Shown here: piece by piece, positions 1 through 10,017 of the stretch | How positions within the stretch are numbered: position 1 is the stretch's first letter | Layout: each line of letters begins with the position of its first letter | Origin: Hyparrhenia diplandra | Taxonomy: Eukaryota > Streptophyta > Magnoliopsida > Poales > Poaceae | Length of the DNA: 64,000 bases | Reading direction: 5' to 3' | Assembly (NCBI GenBank): GCA_015847255.1 | Contig: JADLZK010009026.1 | Span: forward strand, 310,001 to 374,000 | The notes under the pieces: generated by a model | Told to the model about the DNA's origin: nothing | Databases searched by the model: none | Seen by the model: the letters and a program-made list of their open reading frames with translations, nothing else | Translations under genes and position numbers: made by a program

Positions 1-535
1 GGCCCGCGCTTCCCCCCACGATCTCCACCCACGATGCACGGTGCGAGGAACCGTCGCCAATGACGGCGACTCGTAGCCGCGATGTCGCGGGGGGCGCGCG
101 GGCGCCCGCATTAACCACCCGATAAAACAAAGCGGAGACGGCGTTTCGGTTCCCAAAGCCGTCACAAGGCCGCCGCAGCGACCAATTTAAGCGGCTCATT
201 GGAAAATCCACTAAGGGAGGCGGGCTCACCCGATGGCTCGAGGGGACTCGGCGTGCGGGTGCGAGCACCCATACCTCGAGGTCGTCGACGGCCGTCCAGG
301 CGAAGAAAGGCGGCTCGGGGATCGGCAGCCTCCGAAGACAACGGGGTCGAAGGGCTCACCACAACACTAAGAAAGCCTCCGCGGTGACTCACGGCTCTCC
401 CGGGCCTCGAAACTACACCCGGGTGGTCTCAGCGCACCCCACGACAGAACATGACTCTCAGCCCTGCTCCAAGTGGCGCCAAGCGGGAGCATTTGAGAGA
501 GACCTCCTCTCTCTCCCCAAACGCTCGGGGGCTCT
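1..535 (+). mobile_element. 3' end of internal region of Ty3/gypsy copy A
   Basis: This stretch aligns throughout to 15950-16499, the last part of the internal region of copy B: same order, with small indels. It is therefore the tail of a second copy of the same family whose body lies before the window. It ends in the G-rich tract ahead of the LTR (CTCGGGGGCTCT), in the polypurine-tract position. No coding function of its own is visible; the short open frames here are shadows of GC-rich non-coding DNA. Confidence 0.85.
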
Positions 536-1902
536 TGTGGGGGATCAATATTTTGGATGACCCCAATCCGTCAATCAAGACCCTCGACATCATGTCTCGG
601 ATGATTCTAACCAAGGACCTCTCCTCCACCCATGGCCGCCTACGGCGAGAAGCGGGTTACGCGCGCACGAGCTCTTTCAAGCGAGAGACCTCTTTCGCCT
701 CGCTCGAGGTCTCCGTCGTCGACCTTTTTCGAATGCGTACTCGAGCTCTCGGCGAGACCTCTTTCCGCTTCGCTCGAGGTCCCGCCGGGCGGCCCCTTCA
801 AGTTTGTGCGCTAGAGCTCTCGGGCGCGACCTCTCTCCGGTCGCTCGAGCTCGAGCTCGAGGCGGGCCGCGCTCAACAAGCGCCCGTCTACGAGCTCGTC
901 CCCCGGCGTCACGCGGAAGGCTGCAGAAATGCGGGGAGTTGGCCAACCACTCCACTGGCGGGCACGGTGGCCATGCGGAGGCACGATGGCGGAAAAAGCG
1001 GACCGTCGTCGCGCCCATGCCCGATGACTCCAGCGGTCGTCCACGATCACGCAGCGCGAGGCGGCGTGCGCATACCTCATCCATGGCATGGGCACCCCCC
1101 GCCCGGCGGGACGATTCCAACCACGATTGGGGTCGGTGTGACCCCTTACCGCCACGGACCGGGATTGCGGCGTGCGGCGGCGACCAATTTTGGCATCAAG
1201 GCCGTCAGAGCTCAAGAGAGGCCACGGCCAACCAAAGAGCTCGATCGAGAGCTCGATCGTCGTATATCTGTCAACTTTCGGCAACTCCGCCATCATGGCC
1301 GGGAGGCGCGCACTACCCGTGCGCCATCGTCGGCAACATGGGCGCCCCCATACGAAGGGACGACTTCAACTACGGTCAGGGCGAGGCAGCGCGCTGACCG
1401 CCCATGCCCGACCGCCATGTATGCGGCGGCGACCAGTTCTCGGCATCCAAGGCGCGAGCTCGGGTAGCTATTGGCCAACCAGCGAGCTCGCTCGAAGAGC
1501 TCTTCGCTGACGATTACGGTATCATATTGTTCCATCTACCCCCGCCCCCAACTTCGGAGAGCTCACATGTTCTATCCCCTTGCTACTATAAAAGGAGGGG
1601 TAGGGTCTTCGATTGGGGCAAGCAAAAAAAAAAAGAAGAACAAGGCACCGGTTCTTCTCAAATCCGCTTCCTCACTCTCATATTGGCACTTGCCTCAATC
1701 ATAGAGACTTGGGAGCCGGCTCCCTCTCTCGCTCGCTTATGCGCACCCCGTGCGAGCATTTGAGCTCGGATAGTGAACACACTGGACTAGGGAGCCCGAC
1801 TTTGCCCCGAACCGGTATAAAATCTGTGTCATTGTCTCGAGCTAGGCCATTCGAGTCGCACTAGCCACCATTCTTTGTGACGGTGGTATTAGACCCACGA
1901 CA
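536..1902 (+). repeat. LTR 1 (3' LTR of copy A)
   Basis: A 1367-bp LTR from TGTGGGGGATCAAT to ...CCACGACA, repeated at 1909-3279 and 16500-17877. TATAAAA lies at 1587-1593 in the context GCTACTATAAAAGGAGGGG, so transcription should start about 30 bp further on. The U3 part (roughly 650-890) holds imperfect repeats of about 70 bp containing GAGACCTCTTTC and CGCTCGAGGTC and is unusually rich in GAGCTC. Differences from the other two LTRs are largely 1-3 bp indels. Confidence 0.9.
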
Positions 1903-1908
1903 GGTTCT
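1903..1908 (+). other. 6-bp LTR-LTR joint (GGTTCT)
   Basis: LTR 1 and LTR 2 abut with only GGTTCT between them. GGTT also follows LTR 2, leading into its primer-binding site (GGTTGGCGC), and CT also precedes LTR 1. The joint thus equals the nucleotides expected from joining an unprocessed U5 end to an unprocessed U3 end, as in a 2-LTR circle or concatemer. Chance adjacent insertion is the alternative. Confidence 0.7.
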
Positions 1909-3279
1909 TGTGGGGGATCAATATTTTGGATGACCCCAATCCGTCAATCAAGACCCTCGACATCATGTCTCGGATGATTCTAACCAAGGACCTCTCCTCC
2001 ACCCATGGTCGCCTCGGAGAGAGCGAGGTTACGGCGCCGCGAGCTCTTTCTAGCGAGACCTCTTTCCGCCTCGCTCGAGGTCTCCGTCGTCGACCTTTTT
2101 CGAATGCGTACTCGAGCTCTCGAAGCGAGACCTCTTTCGCTTCGCTCGAGGTCCCTGCCCGGCGGCCTTCAAGTTTGTGCGCTAGAGCTCTCGGCGCGAC
2201 CTCTCTCCGGTCGCTCGGGCTCGAGCTCGGCGGGCCCGCTCAAAAGCGGCAGATCTGAGCTCGTCCCCCCTGGCGTCACGCGGAAGAGGCGCAGAAATGC
2301 GGGGTTGGCCAGCCACTCCTGGCGACACGGTGGCCATGCGGAGGCCTGATGGCGGAAAAGCGGCCCGTACGTCGCCCGCCCATGCCGATGACTCCAACGA
2401 TGCGTCCGCGATGCAGTAGCCGGTACGAGCGACGTCGCATACCTCATCCATGGCATGGCACCCCCCACGCCCGGCGGGACCGATTCAACCCGCGATTGGG
2501 GTCGGTGTGACCCCTTACCGCCCCTGGACCCGGGATTCGCGCGTGCGGCGGCGACCAATTTGGCATCAAGGCCGTCAAGAGCTCAAGAGAGGGCCTGGCC
2601 AACCAAAGACTCGATCCAGAGCTCGATCGTCGTATCTGTCAACTTCGGCAACTCCGCCATCATGACCGGGAGGCACACTACCCGTGCGCCATCGTCGGCA
2701 ACATGGGCGCCCCCATACAGAAGGGACGGCTTCCAACTACGGTCAAGGGCGAGACGACGCATGACCACCGCCCATGCCCGACCGCCATGTGCGGCGACGA
2801 CCAGTTCTCGGCATCAAGGCCGCCGAGAGCTCGAGGTAGCTATTGGCCAACCAGCGAGCTCGCTCGAAGAGCTCTTCGCCTGACATTACACGGTATCATA
2901 TTGTTCCATCTACCCCCGCCCCAACTCCAGAGAGCTCACATGTTCTATCCCCCTTGCTACTATAAAAGGAGGGGTAGGGTCTTCGATTAGGGCAAGCAAG
3001 AAAAAAAGAAGAAGAACAAGGCACCGGGTTCTTCTCAAATCCCTTCCTCACTCTCATATTGGCACTTGCCTCAATCATAGAGACACAGGGGCCCGCTCCC
3101 TCTCTCGCTCCGCTTATGCGCACCAGGTGCGAGCATTTGAGCTCGGATAGTGAACACACTTGGACTAGGGAGCCCGACTTTGCCCCGAACCGGTATAAAT
3201 TGCGTGTCATTGTCTCGAGCTAGGCCATTCGGAGTCCGCACTAGCCACCATTGCGTGGCGGTGGTATTAGACCCGCGAC
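1909..3279 (+). repeat. LTR 2 (5' LTR of copy B)
   Basis: Starts TGTGGGGGATCAAT and ends ...CCGCGAC, immediately before the PBS leader. The expected terminal CA is altered to CG here, while LTR 1 and LTR 3 end CGACA. It aligns to LTR 1 and LTR 3 over its full length. Confidence 0.9.
2961..2967 (+). promoter_or_regulatory. TATA box of the 5' LTR of copy B
   Basis: TATAAAA in the context GCTACTATAAAAGGAGGGG is conserved at the same place in all three LTRs (1587-1593, 2961-2967, 17559-17565). It should drive the genomic RNA, with U3/R about 30 bp downstream. Confidence 0.7.
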
Positions 3280-3282
3280 GGT

Positions 3283-3301
3283 TGGCGCGCGCGGTAGGGG
3301 C
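3283..3301 (+). promoter_or_regulatory. Primer-binding site of copy B
   Basis: TGGCGCGCGCGGTAGGGGC follows the LTR by about 3 bp. The leading TGGCGC matches the PBS pattern of grass gypsy elements, where TGG pairs with the tRNA 3' CCA. I cannot name the tRNA from the sequence alone. Confidence 0.65.
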
Positions 3302-3330
3302 AGCGCTAGTGCGGCGATCTTCCACTCCGA

Positions 3331-5495
3331 TGGCTTCTTCGTCGATACCGCCCCGCCGGAGGAGCGACCGTGTTGCGCCGGCACCTTCCGACTTCACCGG
3401 CCACGATCGGCGAAGTCACTCGCGGAACCGTCTTCACCCGCCCGTGCGGCGTGAGGACATTCCCAGGCGCCTCCGCGACACCGCCGATTCCATCCTCGCC
3501 GACATGGGGCGGGACTCCGTCAAGCCCGCTAGCCCCATCCGCGCGGCGGCCGCTTCGCTTCTTCGATCAGGACCTCCTCCCGACATCCTCGGACGCGAGC
3601 CTCGCGGGGCTCTGTTCCGTGATGTCACCTTCTCCATCGCCACCGTCGTCCTCCAGCTCCGGCGAAGACCTTGGCCAGACGGTGGAAAAAGTTCACGGCG
3701 GCATGCGCCAAGATGTACCCGGCGGCCGGCGGGTCTCCCCCCTCTTTTGGGGCGATGAACCCCGGAAGGCATCAGTCCATGAGCTCGAGCTCGCCCTCGA
3801 TGGGATGAGCCTCACGGACTGCGACCCTGCGTCGGTGTTACGTGTGCCACGCCTCGGCGGGGCCACGGCGACCATTCCCGGCGACTCCGGCGCACGCCCG
3901 AGGACTCGCGGCGCCAGCGTGACCCGCCCGTCGATCACGTCAAGGCCCACTGGAGGGCTCGAGGCTCGAGGGCGCGGCTCGGGAGGCGCGGAGCCCTCGG
4001 CCGAGGCAAAAAGCAAAGGGCGCCTCAGCGTGAGCCCGGCGAGGCGTCGTGACGTATCAGCTGCGACAACGATGCGAGCAACTCCCGCCGGTGTTGGGAG
4101 GCCTCGAGAACAGCGGCCGCCGCGGTGCTTCTGGCGCAAGCGCCCGATCCCAGGGACCCCCGCGCCTTAGGAGGCACGAGCGAGATCAAGCTCGTGGCGG
4201 GCGGCGATACAGCAGTGGCAAGCTCCATCGCCGCTGTCGACTTAAAGGGAAAACACCGGGCCTCCTCTCATCCAGTCCGCAGCGCCCGGCGGATCGGCGA
4301 GAGCCCATGACGCCGCGTGACACCATCATCGCCCGAGCGGAAGGCGGAGCCAGCGCGAACAAAGCGCCCCGGGGGCGGCGACAAGCACCGCCCGCGGCGA
4401 TTTACGAAGCTGCCGCCGAAATGCGACAATCGCCGCGGGAGCGTCATGGCGGCAACGGGGACAAGGCCGCGACCGCAGCCAGAACGCGCGCCAGCGAGTC
4501 AATCTCGAGGGCGAGATGCGGCGCTCGAGCTCGAGCTTTGAGGAGGCCAAGGGCTTTCGGCTCGCGCATACGGCGCTCCCTTCCCTTTCGTTTCCGGGCT
4601 CCAACCTCGGTGCGAAGTACAACGGGAGACCGACCCGCCACGGCTCGAAGACTACCGCCTCGGTTGTCAAAGGCCGGCGCCCGGCGGCGACTACTTCATC
4701 ATCCATAACTTTGCCCCTCTATCTTGCGATTCGGCCCGTTCTTGGCTCGAGCACTGCTTGGGAGGGCACCATCCAGCGGCAGGAGGATTTGCGGGCGTCT
4801 TCGTCGACAACTTCCGGGGCACCTGCGCGGCCAAGTGCGACCCACAGGATCTCCGGGGGATGCAGCGAAGAAGGGGGGAGCCTGGCGACTACATCGGGCG
4901 CTTCTCTAAACTCTGCAACAACCTCTCCGAGGCCTCCGACTCAGGATCATCACCGCGTTTACCTTCGGCACCACTTGCGAGGAGTCTCATCCATGGCTCG
5001 GCGTCAAAAGCCTAAGTCCGTGAAGGAGCTCCTCGACCTCGCCACGGACACGCCCCGAGGGAGAGGGACGCCGTCTCCGCCCGTCTGCGGGCAAGGGCAA
5101 ACCCACGAGCGACAGCGGGGCGGGCGGATCGGCTCCCACCCCCGCAAGAGGAAGAACAAGAAGAACAAAGCGCCCCCGTGGCGGCGGCACGAGTTTGTCG
5201 CCATCGCGGACAAGCGCAAAACCCTTGAGAAGGGGAAGAGGCTTCGCCCACAAAGAACGCCGACAAGATGCTCGAGGCCCCGTGTCCACATCACGAGGGG
5301 TCCCGTCAAGCACAAGATGAAGGATTTGTCGGCCCTGAAGAAGCCGTGGATGGGCGGCGAAGGGAGGCGGAGGCGGCCAGCCCGAGAACCTATGGCGGCG
5401 AGCCGGGACGGGCGGCGGCGGCGTCTACATCGAGGGCGGCGCCCGTCAACGTCGTCTTCGGCCCGAGCCAGGGCTCTGAGTCCAAGCGTAGGCTG
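3331..5495 (+). pseudogene. gag: Broken gag of copy B
   Basis: Gag forms the nucleocapsid-like particle that packages element RNA. The likely start is the ATG at 3331 (MASSSIPPRRRSDRV), 50 bp after the LTR. A long low-complexity N-terminal part is followed at about 4730-5040 by the Retrotrans_gag core, split between frames (GVFVDNFRGTCAAKC, GDYIGRFSKLCNNL, then KSVKELLDLATDTP). Next come a lysine-rich stretch (KRKNKKNKAPPWRR, about 5146-5190) and a zinc-knuckle-like motif around 5268-5330 (APCPHHEG, then PVKHKMKD in another frame). At least five frame changes are needed to read it through, with few base-substitution stops, so it cannot make a full protein as written. Confidence 0.75.
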
Positions 5496-5499
5496 AGCT

Positions 5500-6240
5500 C
5501 ACGCGCCCGTGAAGTCCCTCTTCACCGAGCCGCGCGCCCGCCTACCTCAAGTGGTCGGGCTCGGCGATCACTTTCGGCAGGGCGATCATCCCCGAGCACA
5601 TCCGTACCGAGGGGAGGTACCGCTCGTCGTCGATCCCATCGCCGGCACCAAAGCGCCTCGGCAAGGTGTTGATGGATGGAGGCGGCGACCTCAACCTCCT
5701 CGTCCACGCTCTCAGGCCCTTGGCATCACCAAGGCGCGCCGTCCCTCACCGGACCCGATCCATGGCGTAGTACCGGGGGGAAGCGGATGATCCCCCCTCG
5801 GGCGAATCGATCTCCCAGGTCACCTTCGGCACCCGGATAACTTCCGGAAGGAGACCCTCACGTTCGAGGTGCTCCCCTTCAAAACGCCTACCATCGCGTT
5901 GTTGGGCGGCCGTGCTATCACGAAATTCATGGCCGTCCCCCACACCTACCTCAAGCTTAAGATCCCGGGCCCAAGGGGGTCATCACCGTCGACTCCACCT
6001 TCGAGCACGCGTTCGGATGCGGCTGCCGCCGTCAAGACGCTGATGCCGCGGTCGAGATCGGCAGATCTTGCCGAAGATGGCGGCTGGGCCGATGCGGAGG
6101 GCACCCCGAAGCTCAAGAAAGCTGCGGGCACAAGCTCGCGATGGGCTTTCGAGCGGCGGGGAGATCGAGCCCATCCGGTGAGCTCATGAAGGCCGTGGGC
6201 ACTTTCGAGCCGAGAAGGACGCCAAGGAGATAGAGGTCGA
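5500..6240 (+). pseudogene. Broken aspartic protease region of copy B
   Basis: The retroviral-type aspartic protease cuts the Gag-Pol polyprotein. The recognisable run around 5660-5700 is KVLMDGGGDLNLL, where D-G is the catalytic pair of the family (usual form DGGSGLN). Conserved downstream blocks are spread over frames: FRKETLTFEVLPF (about 5850-5882), ITKFMAVPHTYLKLKIPGP (about 5917-5973) and VDSTFEHAFGC (about 5988-6022). There is no single reading frame and several 1-bp indels interrupt it. The block sits directly between the gag zinc knuckle and RT, as expected for Ty3/gypsy. Confidence 0.7.
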
Positions 6241-6299
6241 TAATGATGGCCACGCCCTCCGCGTAGGGTCCGGGCTCTCTCCTAAATAGGAAGGCGAAG

Positions 6300-7260
6300 C
6301 TCGTCGACTTCCTCCGGCGCGCAAACCTCGGCGTGTTTGCGTGGAGAGCCTCGGACTTGCCAGGCATACCGAGGGAAGTCGCCGAGCACTCCTTGAACAT
6401 TAAGCCCGGCTCTCGGCCGGTGAAGCAACGGCTCAGACGTTTCGATGACGATCGACGCCAAGCAATCGCCGAGGAGATAGATAAACTCTTAGCCGCTAGG
6501 TTTATCAAGGAGGTGTATCATCCCAGTGGATAGCCAACCACGTACTAGTCAAGAAGAAGAATGGGAAATGGAGAATGTGTGTTGATTACACGGGTCTCAA
6601 CAAGGCATGCCGAAGGATCCGTTTCCTTTGCCGCGCATCGACAAATCGTTGACTCCACCTCGGGTGCGAAACCCTCTGTTTTCTCGGCGCCTACTCCGGC
6701 TACCACCGGATAGCGATGAGCGAGCTCGATCATTTCGCCACCTCCTTCATCACTCCGTTTGGCGCGTTACATTGCGTATGCGATGCCCGCCCGGTTTGAA
6801 AAACGCTGGCGCCACCTTCCAAAGGTGTATGCGAGAAAGTCTTCAAGGGCTCCTCGGGAAGCTTGTAGAAGCTTACGTCGATGACATCGTCGTCAAAAGC
6901 GAAATCCTCGAAAGAGCTCGTCCCGGACCTCGAAAAGGTCTTCGCCAAACTCCGAGAATACGGGGGTCAAGCTCAACCCCGAAAAATGCGTTTTCGGGGT
7001 CCCGCGAAGAAGTTGCTCGGCTTTTATCGTCTCAGAGGCGCGGCATCGAGGCCAACCAGAAAATCGCCGCCATCACGAGCATGGGGCCGATTAAGAGCGT
7101 CAAATGCGTCTGGCGGCTCACGGGCTGCCTCGCGGCGATTGGAGTCGTTCATAGCCCGGCTCGGGGGCGAAGCCTCCCTCTCTACAAGCTCTTGAAGAAA
7201 ACCGGGCGCTTCTCACGGGCCCGGCGAGGCCCGGCAAGCCCTCGACTCCACTGAAACAAC
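6300..7260 (+). pseudogene. Broken reverse transcriptase of copy B
   Basis: RT copies the element RNA into cDNA inside the particle. Seen: the N-terminal block with PGIPREVAEHSLNI and PGSRPVKQRLRRF (about 6360-6450), LVKKKNGKWRMCVDYTGLNK (about 6547-6606), KDPFPLPRID (about 6613-6642), and the catalytic box AYVDDIVVKS at about 6870-6899 with both aspartates of YVDD kept. The following region (KCVFGVPRKKLLGF-like, two frames) is also typical. The block between the VDYTGLNK motif and YVDD is shifted several times (6630-6780), so the protein is inactive as written. Confidence 0.85.
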
Positions 7261-7689
7261 TCCTTGCCGGCCCTTTGTGCTTTCGTTGCTCCTGCGGCTA
7301 ATGAGCCAATCCTTCTCTACATCTCGGCCACCTCGAAGGTGGTGAGCACGCTCGTCGTCGAGAGAGAGGAGGAAGAACACGCACTCAAGATACGGCGTCC
7401 GGTGTGCCGTCGGTGAGGTCCTCACCGACACCAAAACTTCGCTACTCACAGCTCGAAAAGCTCGTGTCTGCGGCGCTCATCACCGCGCAAGCTCGAGACA
7501 CTACGCCGACTCCCACCGGTGGCCGTCGTCTCAGTATCCCTCGGGGAGGTCATCCAGCCCGAGGTCACGGGGCCTTGCGGCCAAGTGGGCGGTCGAGCTC
7601 ATGGGAGCCGAAATCACGTACTGCGCGCCCGAGACGCCATCAAGTCTCGGGGCTGCAGCGGAACTTCATTGCCGAATGGACCGAGGGTC

Positions 7690-8130
7690 GAGCAGCCACC
7701 TAGGCAAGCGACATCGAGTGCTGGACCCTACACTTCGACGGATCGGTAAAGAGTGCGGCGCCCGTCGGCCTCGTCTTCACCTCTCGAAGAAGGTGTGCAT
7801 GAAATACTCCATACGCTGCACTTCCCGCGTCCAACAACGTGGCCGAATCTGGCGTTGGTGAGCGGGCTCTGGTGCGCACGAGCTCGGCATCCCGCACCTC
7901 GAGGTCGGAGAGACTCGAGCTCGTCAAAAACCAAGTCATGAAAGAGGTCATTGCGTCAACCCGGAAGATGGTCGCGTACCACCAGGAAGGTCCGAGAACT
8001 TGAAGAACATTTCCACGTTTGGAGGTCAACCCGTCCCGCGAACCTCAACAACGGCACGCCGACGCCCTCGCCAAGCTCGCGTCTGCCCGCTTCGGTTCCC
8101 GGGGAGTCTTCATGCACGAACAACACAAGC
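7690..8130 (+). pseudogene. Broken RNase H domain of copy B
   Basis: RNase H removes the RNA template during reverse transcription. WTLHFDGSVKSAAPVG is encoded at about 7722-7770; its aspartate in FDGS is the first catalytic acidic residue of the retrotransposon RNase H family. It is followed by LHFPASNNVAE (about 7819-7851, frameshifted), the usual next block, and by traces of the remainder up to about 8090 (REPQQRHADALAKLAS). Position after RT and before integrase supports the call. Several frameshifts are present. Confidence 0.7.
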
Positions 8131-8379
8131 CCTCGTCACGGCTCGGGGAGGGCCGGAAGGTGCGGCTCAAGCCCCGAGCCGGACCCATGGACACCGGCGT
8201 CGCGAAGGTCGAACGCCCCGATACAAGGGCACGCTTGGCGGCGAGCGTTTACGATGCGTGGCTCGGGGCCGACTTCGCGGGCCGGCTCGGGAGCTGGGTC
8301 GACTTCAGCCACCCGCCTGCATCGGGCGTGTCCGTTGCTACGATGGCTGAAGCAAGGCGAGCTACCCCGGGGCATGAGG

Positions 8380-9543
8380 GTCACGGCGGCTGGCCGGAGG
8401 GCTAAGGCTTTTTGCTCTCGTGGGGAAGAGCTCTACCAGACGCGGGCAAAGCGGCATCCTACGGTTTGCATCACCGTCGAAGATGGTCGAGGGCTCGTCA
8501 AAGAAATCCCACGGGCGAATGCGGCCATCCACGCGGCACCACGGGCTCTCGTCGGAAAGCTTTCCGTCAAGGTTTCTCTGGCCGACCGCCGTCGCCGGCG
8601 CCACTTTCAGTCGTCCGGCGTTGCGAGGGCTGCCGGTTCTTCGCCAAGCGAGACACACCTCCCGGCCCAAGCCCTCAAAGCGATTCCGCTCACGGCCGTT
8701 CGCCCGTGGGGTCTTGACATGGTAGGACCGTTCGAAGAGGGCGGCCGGAGGATACACGCATCTCCTCGTCGCTATCGACAAATTCTCCAAATGGATCGAA
8801 GTCATGCCCATCGCGATGCCGAGCGAGGAGGCCCGTCAAGTTCTTCAGGCATTATCCACCGCTTCGGAGGTCGAACTTTCGATCATCACCGACAACGGCA
8901 CCAACCGTGGGGAAGTCTTCATCGGCCCGGTGCAGCGATCACGGCATCGCGTCGACACGGCGGTGTCGGCCACCCACCGGACCAGCGGACAGGTAGAAGC
9001 GAGCTAATGGCATGATCTGCGGGCGTGAAGTCCCGCATCTTTCGGGGAGGCTCGAGAAATGCGCCCGCCCGATGGCTAGTCGAGCTCCCAGCGGTCGTGT
9101 GGAGTGCCGTACCACACCAAGCGGGGGCCACGGGACGAACCCGTTCTTCCTCGTCTTGGTAAAGCGGTTCTTCCCACTAAAGCTTCGAGTACGGCTCACG
9201 AGCTCGGACCAGCGGCGAGCACAATAACCAAGCGGCTGCTCGAAGGCGCCCGCTTGAACCGGCTCGGGCTTCGTGACATGGCGCTCATCCACTCCGCCAA
9301 GTACCTACAATCCATGCGGCGCTACCACGGCGACACGTCGGGGGCGAGCAACCCGGCGTCGGCGATCCGCGTCCTACGGCGAGTCCAAAGCCGAGGGGCG
9401 GGCACAAGCTCTCCGCGCCATGGGAGGGTCCCTTTATCATCGACCAAGTGTTGAGGCGGACGCACGTACAAGCTCAAGGACCATCGGGGACGAATCCTCA
9501 CCAACGCATGGAACATCGAACGACTCGTCGCTTCTACCCTTAA
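8380..9543 (+). pseudogene. Broken integrase of copy B
   Basis: Integrase inserts the cDNA into chromosomes. Seen in order and in alternating frames: the zinc-binding part with RRCEGCRFFAKR (about 8606-8650, its CxxC half), THLPAQALKAIPLT then PWGLDMVGPFEEG (about 8655-8742), THLLVAIDKFSKWIEVMP (about 8757-8808) and SIITDNGTNR (about 8879-8910), whose aspartate belongs to the DDE triad, and a C-terminal tail ending KLKDHRGRILTNAWNIERL plus RRFYP and a stop at 9541-9543. The DDE core is legible but interrupted by indels. The NAWNIERLRRFYP-type tail marks the end of pol. Confidence 0.8.
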
Positions 9544-10017
9544 GATGTATTTTGAAGAATCATAAGCGTAAAAATTCAATAAGACACCGATTCGATGCAA
9601 AGATACGTGCAAGCATCTCGAATTCACGTCTTAAGCTGCGAGCAATGACGGGCCTTCATCGACAAAGGCCCGCCCTTGCTCGGGGCTAAGGAATGGGGCG
9701 CACACCCCATCGGTTTACTACACCAATTTTTCGCAAATTCTTCACAAAGATCACAACAACGAGCTCTCGCTCACGAGACCGTGCTCCTTTTTCTTAACGT
9801 CTTAAAAACAACTAAGTCACGAGTTCGTCAACAAAAAGGCATGGCGCGGCGCCTAACGATCTCCACGCCCCGCGGCTAACGAGAAACGGCCCGTCATCCG
9901 ACTTCCGAAATACGAACTTCGTAAAAAGTTGAAACAAGGACACGGGATAGGAAAAGGAACACAGTGATCTTCATTCAGACCACGAGTCCCTTTAAATCCT
10001 TAACAATGATACCTCAA
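9544..10017. other. Spacer between pol and the antisense ORF region of copy B
   Basis: A less GC-rich stretch following the pol stop. I see no conserved domain on either strand and no internal repeat; it is non-coding element sequence between the convergent ends of pol and the antisense ORF. Confidence 0.5.

Noticed and set aside
451..1467. 338-codon + strand open frame near the window start
   Set aside because: It spans the LTR boundary and repeats, with breaks, in the other LTRs; arginine/proline/serine-rich composition from GC-rich DNA and no domain.
4516..5496. 326-codon + frame in the gag region
   Set aside because: The conserved gag blocks are split between this and other frames; as one protein it is mostly a shifted shadow of gag.
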